A stretch of DNA of 64,000 bases from Macropodus opercularis (GCA_030770545.1 CM061109.1:1054001-1118000), one strand, 5' to 3'. Shown: positions 22,908 through 35,935, numbered from the stretch's first letter. Numbers and translations are program-made. The notes: a model not told the origin generated them from the sequence alone.

Positions 22908-25900
22908 ATGAGCCAGTGGAAGCAGATCCAGCAGCTGGAGATCAGACTCCTGGAGCATGTGGACTATCTGTACGACGACAACTTCCCCATGGACATCCGA
23001 CAGAGTCTGGCCAGCTGGATCGAGTCCCAGGACTGGTGAGTGTGAGCCTTTATTTGACCTCCACCCAGCAACGAAAAGCCCAACGTCTTACTGCTGGAGG
23101 GAAGTGGGGAATGTGTTGCTGTAATGTGAGTGATGTGATGTGACTGCGTTGCTGTACGTCCTTGTGTTGTGCTCTGTCAAAGTCCAGGTGCCGTGATTTC
23201 ACCTGGAGGACGGAGAATCTCCACTGTTGTTTCAGGTCTAATTAGAAATAAGCGGCTGATGCTCATTAACACCAGTTCATGTTTTTACACGGTGTGTGAG
23301 GGATGATGAAGGCAACTCATTGTGGTATTGGCATCTGCCGTGGTCTTGAACGTGGGTTTTTCCTGACTGGTGTGTGCTTTCAGGGACACGGCAGCCAACG
23401 ACGAGTCGATGGCGACGGTGCTGTTCACTAACCTGCTGTCTCAGCTAGAGCGGGCTCGCGCTCAGGAGCAGAACTTCCTACAGAGACACAACATGAAAAT
23501 CATACAGCAGCAGCTGCAGGTGTGTCCACTACCTTCCATCCTCCCGAAGCGTCAGAGCCCATTTCCTGTGGTTCTGACCCTGAGCAACGATTCTTAAATG
23601 TGCTCCACTGCAGCAACGCTGAACATCCACAATGACGACTGTCCACAGTATAAATCTGCTCCAGGAGAAACGTCCTGGAGACTTGACTTCTACTTTGTAT
23701 TCTGTTCGGGTTTAGTCTGAGGGCGTATGGTCAGAGCACTGTGTTCTGTGTGTGATATAAACTATTATAACTGTTAATAGTAGGAGCACACCAGCCTTGA
23801 ATAAGGAGGAATAACATGAGCTGCACGAGAAAACAGGTCAGGAGTAACCATCAACCATCAAGCCTCAGCAGAAAGACACCGCTGCCCAGCAGATCGTGTC
23901 TGCTGCTGTGTGTGAGTAAAGGCAGGAAGGAGGAGAGATTATGCTTGGAAAAATAAGTATGTGGCAAAATAAAATGCAAATGTTGGAGCAGCTTTTTGCT
24001 CGAGGGCGAGAAGGACTCGTCGTGTGCAGCAGGCCTTTTAGCGCATGTGGTAAGGAGAAGTTGCTTTGCGGTCTGTGTGTAGTGGGGCTGATGGGGAAGT
24101 TAAATAAATCGCCTGTGCTTTCAGTTTTGCAGTCAGTTTGAAGGCGTCACTGGCTTCTTTTCTGTGTTGTAAACTGGGAAACAGCTACTGTTGTTGAGGT
24201 TCTCAAATGTCAGGTGGACCGAGCGAAGGCCGCAGTAACCGTTTTGTCTGCTCACACAAAATGGAAGACAACCGCGTCCCTGCCTTCATTAGGCGTTTGT
24301 TGCTAGAGAGTAAATGGAATCCCTGGACGTTAGGACGCTGTAAGAGCAGAAGCACGTCTCTAAAGCGTACGTCAAACCGCTCGTGTGTAGTCGCGCTGTT
24401 GTTTTCCGTCATGATGCAGAGGGCCTGGCACAGGATGTTTGGCTGAGGTCAGAGCGCGTCGGCGACGTCACGAGCCTCGGTGCATATTTTTATTCAGGAA
24501 AAGACGCGTACCTTTGCAGAACAAGCCCGTGAGACTTCTACCGCTGTTTCCTGTGTGTCTGCATATGACAGTTAAATCAACACTTGTTTGAGGAAGCAGT
24601 AGCCTGTGTGCGGTGGTGAAGTGCGTTTGTGGCTTATTATTGTTGGTGAGAGGTGTGAATGAACTTTGAAATGTGTACATCACTAGAAAGTTTGAAAATG
24701 TTTTTGAATGTGCTGTTTGTCCTGTGAGCGGCTACACACAGAGCCTCGGGAAAACCCACAGACTTTAGTGGATTGACAAGTGTCTGACATGAATTCCCCA
24801 ACTCGAGGCCACAATCAAGAGGAAAACAGATCTTTGAGCTTATGATTGACTTCTAGAATAGTTAATGTAATGAAAGTGAGTGTGTGGGAGTGTGCTGACG
24901 CGTCTTCAGTCGTTATTCTGGCAATGATGCTGATGTGTAATAAGTTAGTCACACCTGGAGGCGACAGTGAAAGTTTCCTCCTCCCACAGAAGAGATTTAG
25001 TACTTTTCTAAGTGGGCTTGTGTTTGTGCTCAACTCATGTAGAACATGAAAATCATGTTGTGCAGCAGATGCAGCTCTGGAGGCAGGAGAGTGTGGTTAA
25101 AGGGAAACTCTGCCTGTTCTTGATATTTTGGATTTCCTGGGGCAACTCAAGAAGTTGATTTGGGTCATTGGTCTTGTTTTGTCACAAAAGTCCCATCGAG
25201 CGAGCTGTCACTCCCACGTTGCCCTAAGGCTCAATCACAGAAATCAATCCCAAACACAGTACATTTCAATTATTGAAAACTAACTTTCCTGAGGAGCTTA
25301 GTCCTCTCATCAGGGTATATACTGCATTAGCCTCCATTAGAAACTTGGGGGCTCTGTTGTGTAGACAAGATGCTAACCGTCCATCATCTGAACTGTGGGC
25401 ATGCTGGTCTGTGACAGGGCCACAAACAGACAACCAGTCTCCAGTGCATGTCTCGTGAGAGGAACCCGGGGAGAACATGCAAAGCTCCGCACAGAAAGCC
25501 AGCTTGAACCCGGCCCGTGTTGTTCACCGTGTCCTGTCCAGCAGCGTGGCCCTCAGGCGTGATGCCTGGTTGTGTTGGACAGTTTAGCTTTTTCTAAAAG
25601 GGGACAGAGAGAGAGGGACAGACACACACAGAGCCAGAAAGAACCATAACCACCACCATAACAATAATAAGTAGAGAAACAGAAATAATATAATATTACA
25701 GTATTTGTACAAACATTCCCAGAACACTAACAAGACGCGTGGTCACACACCACAGTCACGCTAGTGGTGCAGCAAAACATCATCATCCTCCACAAAGGCC
25801 GTACATGCGATGTGAAAATGCTTCAAAAGCCAAAGACGAACGACACCTGGCTGCCGTCCTGTAGACCCAGCAGACAACAGGCCCAGCAAATAGCCCCGAG

Positions 25901-28900
25901 GCCCAGGTCTGGTATAAATGAGGTCACACCCTTGAGTGAGTCAAACGCTATAGTTGCAGGCCTGAACACATTCAGGAAAGCTGGTTATACAGCAGACATC
26001 TACACGACTACGGGCACCGTGTCTGAGGCCTGTGACTGGACAATTGTCCTTTGAGTCCTGGCCAGAGTCAAGTTCAACCTCATTCACTGGCGGAATCTTT
26101 GCTTATCCAGTAAAAAGACGAGTCTCCAGATCAGAACTAGTTTTTCTGGTTAGAGAGATAACGAACACTTAACCTCACCACTCCGCTGGAGCTTCTTTGA
26201 TTTTTACACATCTTGCATGACAACCTACCAACTACTTAGGTGTTTTTTAACCTGCGCAGGTTAAATACATGTCCAGTCCTGCTGTGATGGCCAGAGTGAT
26301 CTCCACCTGCCTGAGGGAGGAGCGGCGGATCCTTTCCAGCGCCTGCACACAGGAACAGGTTTGTCACAGTCTCTCAGTTGGAAAGTCCCCAGTTGCTGCT
26401 ACGCTGCTACGCCTGAACACTTCACGTTTGACTGGGAATCAGGGTGGAATTCACTCTGCCAGGGTGGATGCTCATTTAACACACTTTTGGTTTAACAGCC
26501 GTTTTGTGGTCTTGTTCATTAACATATTAAATAACAGAACTGACAATAAGCAAACAGCAGTAAATAAGACGCTTACTTATCTTTTAACATCTCACCAGCA
26601 GTAAAAGGCAAACGGGACATGACGAAACCTAGTTAGAGACAGATCTCTGCTGGAGGCAAGCGTTCAATGGCTGCTGCTCATTGCGTAGGTGATTTCAGTC
26701 GAGACAGTAAAAGTGGGAGGCTTTGACCATTTTTAAATTAATTCTAACTGTGGCAACTGTGAAAGGCCCAACGTCTGGGTACTATTTGCTTTTGTAGCGT
26801 CTGACATACGTAGACGCTGTGACCTGTAAAACTAGTAACACTCCCATCAGTGTCAGCTGAATGTTGCGTTCACTGCTTCCTAGCAAATATAACGTCTATG
26901 TAATGTACCTGACGCAAACGCCTGCGTTTTAACAGTGTCACTGTGAGGACAGCGATGCCGGTGTTAACACCACAGATTTAACTCTTTGTGTAACATTTTC
27001 AGTTTTTATTGTTGAGCTTTATTTTCCTCACAGCAATTTGACATAACAATGTTGTGTTTGGGTGTTTAACAGTGTATTTTCAGTGTTTCACAGCTCTATT
27101 TGCTGTTCAGTCAATCTTGTTCAGTCATGATGTTTGATCTTTTTGAACAGGGTCCACTGGAGAAATCGTTGCAGAACTCGGTGGCATTTGAGAGGCAGAA
27201 GAACATGGACACCAGAGTCGGCGTCATCAGGGGCAGCGTGCAGGTGGACGCACAGACTTTTCAAATGCACAGAAATATCCCAACGTTCACAAAGTGAATT
27301 TAAAAGTTATCGTTTGGTGTCTAGTTGTTGGATCAAGCCGTGAAATACATCGAAGACATGCAGGATGACTTTGATTTCCGCTACAAGACCCTACAGTCTC
27401 GAGGTGAGACCAGCCGTAAGGCATCCACACGGCCAGCGAAAGGAGCTGTGCATCAATGAAAACCTATATGAACTACTGAGCGAATGTTGTAGAGACTGCA
27501 TCACTTAAGAATGTGCTTCAACCGCCACGTTTGTGGTTGTGTGTGTTTCAGAATCAACAGACAGAAACTCAGAGAAGATGAAAGAAGAAGTAACAAGGCT
27601 ACAGGAAATGCTTAACCGGCTCGACTTTAAAAGGAAGGTACGTATTTGTCTCATCATGGCAAGTACTGACAAGTGAAGGATGAGAGTCTTGCAAAATACA
27701 AATACAAAGCTATCAAAGATTTCAACTGTCGCGACTGTCTTTGTGGCTTGTTAGGAGATCGTGACAAAGATAGATGTGGTGATCAAGGAGATTGACGACC
27801 TGATGACGTCTCAGCTCAACCCTGAGCTGCAGGACTGGAAGCGCAGACAGCAGATTGCAGCCATCGGGGGTCCGCTGCTGACTGGTCTGGACCAGCTGCA
27901 GAGCTGGTAATGATCATTTCCCATGTTGACACATTATACTCACATATTAGGTAGCACACACACACACACATGCATGTAGCATATAAACAGAATAAGTTGA
28001 AAACGGCACCTGAACTGCTGCACTGTTGACTTGCACATGACTTAAACCCGTTAGGCTAGTTTAAAATAAACTGATCTAGACAGATATGAAGACAGGACTG
28101 ACTCAGATTCATCTTCCTCTTCTCCCCTCTTCCCTCTCAGGTTTACTCTGACTGCCCAGAGTCTCTTCCAGATCAAGCGTCAGCTGGACAAACTGGGGGA
28201 GCTTGTGGTGAAGGTCACCTATGAGAGTGACCCCATCCCCCTGCAGAAACCTCAGATGGAGGAGCGAGTGAAGTGTCTGATCTACCACCTGATCAGGAGG
28301 TACTGTGGACACCACGCTGCCACTTTTATTAGGGTCTGAGATCTTCAGAAGACGTTTAGCCAGTTAGCAGCGTAGCTGATTAGCAGGTTTGTAAAGTCTG
28401 TGAACTCTGCAAACAGACAACAGAGTGTGGCTGCATGTTCTGCATGAATCACGCGGCTTCTTCCTGTACACGCAGCACATTACTCAGAAAGGGGTAACAA
28501 TAAAAGCGCGATGGCCTGACTGCATGTACATAACGTGGTGGAAACAGTGTGAAGAGCATCAGGTGTGTCTGGTTTCAGCTCCTTCGTGGTGGAGAAGCAG
28601 CCATGCATGCCCACACATCCACAGAAACCCCTCATCATCAAGACCGGTGTACAGTTCACCACCAAAGTCAGGTCAGGCTCTATAACCCGTGACCGACACT
28701 GGCCGTCATCTGTGTTGCTTGCGTGGATTAAAAGCCTTGTTCTCTTTTAGGCTTCTGGTTAAACTTCCTGAAGTGGATTATCAGTTGAAAGTGAAAACAA
28801 CATTTGACAAGTGAGATTTTTTGATTGAAGTGGAACAATAAATTAGTATTGTGTCTTTGGTTGTTGGTTTGGGTCTGCACTAATCTGGATTTACATGTTG

Positions 28901-31900
28901 TGTGTGTCTCTAGGGACCTCCCCCCTGGCAGAGTGTGAGTACTACTGCTGAAGTCTAATTTTAGCTCAGACAGAAGCAGTGTTGTGGTGGTGGGTTTGCA
29001 AAATAGTAGCCAACGGCAGATTACAGACAGATGTTTATACTGCAAACAGCAGCTTTACGGCTTAAAATAGTTTGTTTGGAGACTTTTGTTGGTGAATTCC
29101 ACCTATATTCCAAATGTATGACTTACATTTGACATATAAGTGAGTAAGGTCATCACACGACCACTATGAACCACAACACATTCAAGTTTGTGTATACACT
29201 TAGTATAAGTGTATTTCTCGGACTTTAGTTTCCTGCTTTTCCTCCTCAGAAGTCGTCAGTTTTTCATCCTGACCAACAACACTAAAGTTATGGACATTGA
29301 GGACTACTCCAACGGCTGCCTCTCAGTGGAGTTCAAACACCTGGTAAGACCTCTTGACGATTCTCTGATTAATGTCAGCATCATTTTTCCCATAACTGCA
29401 CAAAGTCATTTTATTAGTTCTTCTGTTTCACCGTATCTGCTCTGTCACAGAGCACGAGCAGAATAAGTCCACGTTCTAAACCCATTAACTAAACTCATTA
29501 ACTACACGGCTTCGGCTGTGATTTGTCATATTTTATGTTTTGTTTTGCATTTTTATGTGACTGACATAGCGTTTTTATCTTCTAGCAGCTGAAAGAAAAG
29601 AAATACATAAATGGAACAAAGGGCAATGAGGTAGGAGATGCACTCTGCTCTCTAAGACAGGTGCTGCTGTTCAAATTACAGCAGCTTTGCTTGGGCCGTG
29701 CCCATTATTGTCACTAATCACACTGGCCTGACCCTTTGTGCTCCTTGCAGAGTCTGCTCTCTGTGACAGAAGAACTTCACTCTCTCAGTTTTGAGGCTTG
29801 CTTCACGGTGCAAGGCCTCACCATTGACCTCGAGGTGAGAGCTCGTTCCGGCCGTTCTGGAGCTTTGACAGCGTGTGGACAACTTGCTTACCCTGCGTGT
29901 TGCTTCTTTCAGACGTGTTCTCTGCCTCTTGTTGTCATTTCCAACGTGAGCCAGCTTCCAGGAGGCTGGGCCTCGGTCATGTGGTATAACCTTCTGACGG
30001 ATGAGCCAAGGGTGAGACTGAACAGATTGGGGTTTTAAATGCCTTTATGGAAATGGAAAGATCAGCTAAATTGAAATTAGCACAGTTTACAGCTACATTA
30101 CTGTATACACCTAAATCTAGGTAATGATATTTGGAGTGAATTCAGTTCTTCAGGCCGTCGTTTACATAAAATGACAATAAATAACAATACAGCATATGTA
30201 CTAGCAGTGCTGCCCAGTGAGTCCGGGTCATAAGACATTTTAGTACGTCTCCAGATAAAGATAAGCTACAGCAGCTAGTTTTATTATTATTTCATTCATT
30301 CAGGTGCATCACAGCTTCACCTCTGTCTGATACCCCTCCTCCCCTCTTCATCCCCAGAACCTGGCGTTTTTTGGAAACCCGCCTCGGGCCAGCTGGAGCC
30401 AGCTGTCCGAGGTCCTCAGCTGGCAGTTCTCCACCTTAGCTGGCCGGGGCCTCAACAAGGAGCAGCTCAGCATGCTGGGAGAAAAGCTCTTCGGTGCGTT
30501 CAGCTCTCTGTGAGATGAGTGAATAAAAGCTTTGAAGGCTTTAAAGGATGTTGTTTAAGGCGTGTTGAGATTGTACAGACGTAACCGCCGTGTGCTGACT
30601 AAAGGAATGTATGTTTGCGTAGGTCAGCACGCCTCCTGTGGTGACTACCAGGTGTCGTGGTCTAAGTTTTCCAAGGTACGTATTGAATGCTCTATAGGCA
30701 ACACCGAGTCTCATCTCAAAGGCAAATGTGCCACCTACTGACCAATGAGAAACCATGTTCTGCATATTTTTCAGTTTGACTGAATTCCCCTTCATAGTGT
30801 TTAATGTCGTGCTCAAATGCCAAATGTTGTGTGTGGCTTTCCTTCAAGGAGAACATCCCAGGAAAGCCCTTCAGTTTCTGGATGTGGCTGGACTCCATAC
30901 TAGAGCTCATCAAGAAGCACTTGCTGCCAGTGTGGAATGAGAAGTCAGTCACTGAATATTTCATCTCCGCTTCTGTGTCAGATGTCTCAAAACACATCAG
31001 CTGTTGTTGTTGTTGTTATTATTATGAAGTCACTGAATGAGGAAGTTGTCTAAGGCTTTTGCATGTAATCGGTGCTATTTTAACATGGGCATGCAGAAAG
31101 GGGGGCTCATCTTTCCTCAAGTTAACCAAGGCTGCCCCGTTATCGTTACGTGATCTTCTAAATGAGAGTTTCACCCGCTTCTTCCTGTTACTGATGCCCC
31201 AAAGTATGTGCATCCGCTGATAACCGTAAAGATGAATTCTTACTTCAGTGTCCTACAGCACCTGAACGCTCACGATAAGACGACTGTAAGCTGGTCTGGG
31301 TTTGAGTAGTGGAGTCGTTTTCTGCGGCAGGATGAAGGTGCGATGTTGGCATTAGAGCAGGCCAAATGCAGATTTTAGTTTATATGGACACCGAAATGAA
31401 TCCGGCTGATCTCACCTCTAAACTAGTCGTGCCGGATTCTGGTCACGTGTAGAACCAGCCACATCCCTTCCACAATGTTTTGTTCTCAAGTATGAGTCAC
31501 ACGGACTCAACTCACCATCAACACTTTCGGACTGGAGCTGCATTTCTCTCCCTTCGCTAACTTTATCTCTTTCCTCCCTCCATCCATGTAGCTACATCAT
31601 GGGCTTTGTGAGTAAAGAGATGGAGCGCACTCTGCTGAAGGACAGAGAGCCTGGAACCTTCCTCTTACGCTTCAGCGAGAGCCACCTTGGAGGGATCACT
31701 TTCACCTGGGTGGAGCACAGTGAAAACGGTGAGCTCGCTTTCCACCAGGCCACTGTGAAGAAAACACAAATGTACTGGCCAGTTACTTCAGAGGAAACCA
31801 TACATTCCAAGTGGACCGGCTGTAGTTGATCTAAAAGTGGGTCTGCTTTGTGTTTTTTCACAGGAGACGTGAAGTTCAACTCTGTGGAGCCATACACTAA

Positions 31901-33022
31901 AAGCCGGCTCAGCGCTCTCGCTTTTGCTGATATCATACGAAACTACAAAGTGATCTCAGACGGCGTTGTCCCAGAGAACCCACTCAAGTTCCTCTACCCA
32001 GACATCCCCAAAGACGAGGCCTTCGGACGGCTTTACAACAGCCAACCAAGCAAAGGCAAGAGATGCAAACCCACGTCTCCACGTCGTGTCACTGCTTTTT
32101 AATGAGTCTGGGTTTGGGTTGGCAATAGCATAACACACTAATCTGTCTCGTGTTCCCGTTCACTTTCAGTGTTTCCATACATACACACCACCCTGATCCC
32201 CATCTCAGAAATGCGGTGAGTTTATTTGCACATCTGTAGCTGTAGAAAAGATCAGCCCGAGCAATCAGCTGGCAGCCATGGTGTTAGCTGTTGGTCACAT
32301 CTTCCTGCTCCTATGGTGCTTTTAAAACAGAGACGACTGTCTCTTCTTTGGACTGACTTGAAGCAACTAAGGTCAAAATCAACTAAACTAAATCCGTTAC
32401 AATCAGGTAATTGGGTAAAGTTTCTCTGCTGCAAAATGTGCAAATTATCAGACTAGTTTCCAGATACAATGTAGGGACGACTAACAAAGCGCCGTTATGT
32501 ACAGCAACTAACTATCAAACTCTCATTAGCGAGATACCAGTTACATTAGAAACTAGTGAGAGCATGAGCCAACAAGTGACTGTATCTGTTTGTAAGAGAT
32601 ACGCTGAGAAGCTGGTTTTTGCCTCTTATTGCAGCTCTAATGCAAGCAGCTCGTCTCCTTCCTGCCAGTCTCCTGAGCCTCCTATGACTCCTGGGGAATT
32701 TAACATGCTCAACGAGCACCTCTGCTTCGACATGGACACGGTGAGTTTGCATGTTCAGGCATTTCTGTCCGACTTCAGTTCATAAATACCATAAAACTTT
32801 ACCAGTAGCCGTTACCAAAATCTGTTACCACGTCTTCCTTTACTAACATCAACACACACTGTTATTTCCATTCAGTTTTATATGTATTTCACAAAAGTTC
32901 AACTTCAGTCGTGTCTGAGCAAACGTAAAATGAAGGAAACTGAGCCGTTTTCCTTTTGTCTGTTCTGCTGCTGATGCTGTTCTCTTTTTACTTTGCAGAT
33001 GAATTCACCATATTCAGAGTAA
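22908..33022 (+). CDS. stat4: STAT4 transcription factor, complete, 23 coding exons
   Basis: STAT4 carries IL-12-type cytokine signals: JAK phosphorylation, SH2-mediated dimerisation, then nuclear DNA binding. Exons: 22908-23035, 23384-23519, 26260-26358, 27151-27243, 27325-27403, 27552-27637, 27755-27906, 28141-28299, 28579-28671, 28751-28810, 28914-28934, 29250-29343, 29586-29630, 29751-29834, 29913-30011, 30358-30493, 30623-30675, 30849-30943, 31592-31728, 31864-32055, 32170-32215, 32635-32740, 32999-33022. This gives 738 aa (human 748). In order: N-domain (MSQWKQIQQLEIR), coiled coil, DNA-binding domain with intact VVISNVSQLPGGW, linker, SH2 with GTFLLRFSES, the activation tyrosine in PYIHTTLIPIS aligned with human GYVPSVFIPIS, and a C-terminus ending MNSPYSE that mirrors human MKSPYSAE. 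The serine site PMSP is PMTP here. Intron 20 uses a GC donor. The exons from 31592 onwards are repeated in the second tandem unit. Confidence 0.96.
23520..26259 (+). other. Long stat4 intron 2, with a SINE remnant
   Basis: This is a 2.7-kb intron with no coding exon recognised. Around 25440-25530 are degenerate matches to the 3' head half of the SINE seen at 15724-16103 (GGGGAGAACATGCAAA, then CAGAAAGCC, then GAACCCGG), so it holds an old SINE fragment. Confidence 0.6.
27957..27971. repeat. Short (CA)n microsatellite in a stat4 intron
   Basis: About seven CA units just after the exon ending at 27906. Confidence 0.75.
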
Positions 33023-33690
33023 AGCCAGTTGAAATGAGATCCTGTCTGACAGGAACCTCCACGTTTGCCACCATATGAATGTTGTTGAAGAGTTTTTGTG
33101 TTAGACTCTCTGCCTGTTTGTGATTATTGTCTTTTTATATTCTTGCATGCAAATGCCGATGCCAGTCTATTATACTGTACGTCTATGTCTACTGAGTTTA
33201 TTATATTTGAACTACTGACTAGTTTTCTATAAATCCTACGTTGTAAAATAACAATTTAAGAAATGTTTAATTTGCAGTGTACCTTTTTTAACCTAGCTTG
33301 CAATTATACCCTGCATCAGTGACCTCTGCCCCTTTTGCATTATTGTTTCTGTATTTGGTTAGAATTGAATGTTACACAGTGTTTGGTTCACACAGTGCAG
33401 ACACGGTCATTCCCACGATCCATTCGTGTGGTTAGTTCACCTGCACCTATCGCGTGGAGCCATGGAACTTTACAGCCCAGCTGATATTCCTACAGCTTTA
33501 ATTCTGAAGACAGCCAGACGGAAATGGCTTAAAGCTAAAGAATAACACCTCCTCCTTTCTAATGGGGAATCACGTGATTCCCTGTAAGCGTGGGTGGAGA
33601 CGTTTTCACTCCCCTGTTCAGGTTGCTGTTCAGGTGTGTAAACCACAGGCATGGCTTCCCTGGAAATAATTTACCTGAGAGAAACCTGGT
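33023..33690 (+). other. stat4 3'UTR / downstream flank
   Basis: AT-rich sequence following the stat4 stop. No clear AATAAA was found before the L2 element, so the 3' end of the transcript is not located. It contains an 18-bp perfect palindrome at 33565-33582. Confidence 0.5.
33565..33582. promoter_or_regulatory. 18-bp perfect palindrome centred on a CACGTG E-box
   Basis: GGGAATCACGTGATTCCC is its own reverse complement. Its first 14 bases, with one preceding G, recur at 36443-36456 in the stat1-like promoter. The second unit has the same palindrome at 46736-46753. Confidence 0.6.
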
Positions 33691-33695
33691 CATAA

Positions 33696-35190
33696 TTCAA
33701 TTCAATTCAATTCAACTTTAGTTATATGGCGCCAATTGACAAGAACAGTTATCTCAAGGCACTTTACAAGTAAGGTTTTAAGACCTGACACAACTAAACC
33801 CAACAAATCCCACATAGAGCAGCTTTGAATTGGAGCCAATTGTACATTTAAATAGCAACAGTGGAAAAACTCTATAGAGGAAGAAACCTCCAGCAGACCC
33901 AGGATCAGTGGGAGAACATCTGCCTTGACCGGTTGGAGTGAAGAGATAAGAAAGAGAGAAAAGAACAACAACCACAACAACAACAACAGACACAGGCAGG
34001 ATGGTTGGACCAGCAGCTGAACACTGAGACACACGACTCTGAGTCTGACGATACCTGGAGATGAGAATAGAGAGAGACAGAAAGAGAGAAACACAACTAG
34101 GAGAGAACAGAGACAACGTTAGTCACATGTGGACATGGAGGCATGTTAGTGGATGGAATAGATAGAAAACCAGAGGAGCTCAGTGAATGAAGGAGGTTCC
34201 AGCATCTAAGAGATGGATCAGAGGAACCAGAACCATCTGGAACCATCAGCTTTGTCAGAAAGGAAGGTTTCAGCCTAGTTTTAAAGCAGAGAGGGCGTCT
34301 GCTGCTAGAACCTGGACTGGAAGCTGGTTCCACATAGAGGAGCTTGGAGCTAAAGGCTCTGCCTCCCGTTCTACAGGTAGAAACTCTAGGAACCACCAGT
34401 AGACCAGCTCTGAGAAGCAAGGTTCTGTTGGAGCAGAAGGAGCCATGAGGTCTAAGACCAGATGGAGCTTTATTAAGAAGAGCTTTGTAGGTGAGGAGAA
34501 GAATTTTGAATCCTAGATTTGACAGGGAGCCAATGCAGAGAAGCTAATGTTGGAGAAATGTGATCTCTCTTCCTGAGTCCAGTCAGACTCTGGCTGCAGC
34601 ATTGTGAATTAACTGGAGACTTTTTAAAGAGTTATTGGGACAAACTATGAGTAGTGAGTTACAGTAGTCAAGCCTAGAGGTAACAAATGCATGGATTCAT
34701 TTTTCAGCATCACTCTGTGAGAGGATGCTCCTAATTTTAGCAATATTCCTCAGGTGAAGGTGGGCGGTTTTAGAGATTTCTTTAATATATGGTGTAAAGG
34801 ACAGATCTTAGTCAACAATGACACCAAGGTTCCTACAGTAGAACTTGAAGCTAACGTTATGTCATCCAGAGGAACAATCTGATTCAATAATGAGTCAGAT
34901 TATAATAAATAACCTCAGTTTGATCTGAATTCAGTTGTAGAAAGTTATGGGACATCCAGGATTTGATATCATTTAAACAAGTCTGAAGTTTGACTAATTG
35001 GTTTGTTTCCTCTGGTTTCATGGACAAAAATAACTGAGTATCGTCTGCATAGCAGTGAAAATTTATAGAATGTTTTCTAATAATATCACCAAGGGGAGAC
35101 ATGTAAAGACTAAAAAGTATTGGACCAAGCACAGAACCCTGTGGAACAACAAAGCTCATTTTTGTGCTTAAGCCTAACCCTAACCCAACC
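33696..35190 (-). mobile_element. L2-type LINE, 3' part with reverse transcriptase fragment (unit 1)
   Basis: Read on the minus strand, it runs from a reverse transcriptase fragment at 35159-34884 through a long 3' region to an ATTGA pentamer tail at 33696-33715. The fragment contains the PQGSVLGPILFSLY block and the YADD catalytic motif, in the context CYADDTQLFLS. This matches the L2/Maui branch of fish LINEs. The element is truncated: the start of the RT domain is missing, and an inverted-repeat element adjoins it at 35191. Confidence 0.85.
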
Positions 35191-35609
35191 TTAAGGAGTA
35201 GTTATCCTCAGAGAACGACTACAGATGAATGAATGAATGATGGCTCCTTCCTCATCAGGTCCAGTTTTGTACCGCTTTATGTTGCAGGCGCTACCATAGA
35301 CATTTGACCCATAACCTCATGCCATTTTTTACATTTCTTTTCTGTGGATTATTCATTTACTTCGTTTTTCCAAGGATTAATATCCATTTACATCTGTACG
35401 ACAATAAATAAACTAAATATCATGGAACATCATTAACGCCTGGACAGTTAATTGAAGCGCGTTCGAACAAGACTCCCCGTTCAAATGGGCGACTAAAAGA
35501 AGGTTGGATAGTCGCCATAACAAAGTACAAAACTGTACCTGATGAGGAAGGAGCCGTCATTCATCATTCATTCATCTGCAGTCGTTCTCTGAGGATAACT
35601 ATTCCTTAA
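35191..35609. mobile_element. TTAA-flanked inverted-repeat element inside the L2 (unit 1)
   Basis: The left arm from 35195 (GGAGTAGTTATCCTCAGAGA) is inverted at the right arm ending 35605 (TCTCTGAGGATAACTATTCC). The arms are about 85 bp long. TTAA flanks both ends (35191-35194, 35606-35609). This suggests a piggyBac-type target duplication, or TWA of PIF/Harbinger. About 419 bp, no coding capacity. It splits the L2 element, so it inserted later. Confidence 0.75.
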
Positions 35610-35611
35610 GG

Positions 35612-35935
35612 TATGGAGCAGGAAGCATGGAAAACACAATTCCTGATGCCGACTGGACTCGCGGCCGAAGGCTTTGAGGGAGAACTTTTAAATGATCCAT
35701 CTCAAGCCATAAGTCAGGACAAGATCCAGAGTATGATTAAGACAGTGAGTGGGTTCATTCACACGCTGACTAAAACCAATAGAATCCAGCAGTGAATTAA
35801 ATGCAATGTTGAGACAGTTACTGTCAACATCTACATGAATGTTAAAGTCACCCACTACAATCACTTTATCTGTGGAAGAACTAAGTAAGTCAAGTCAACT
35901 GCAGATACTCAATCAGCTTGGACATTGTGGTCATA
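35612..35935 (-). mobile_element. L2-type LINE endonuclease fragment (unit 1)
   Basis: On the minus strand this reads as a LINE endonuclease region: VIVVGDFNIHVD, then SIGFSQRVNEPTH and HTLDLVLTYG, the conserved GDFN and HTLDLV blocks of L2/CR1-type enzymes. It is the upstream half of the element at 33696-35190, with the part between endonuclease and RT lost. Confidence 0.75.

Noticed and set aside
31084..31210. Open stretch on the minus strand near the duplication edge
   Set aside because: No match to a known protein by eye; it is intronic to stat4.
31599..31829. SH2 exon read-through frame considered as a separate small gene
   Set aside because: It is stat4 exon 19 running into the intron; the splice donor at 31729 and the phase with the next exon explain it.
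35170..35188. CCTAACCCTAACCC, telomere-like repeat
   Set aside because: Only about two units, and duplicated with the unit; it is part of the L2/foldback boundary.
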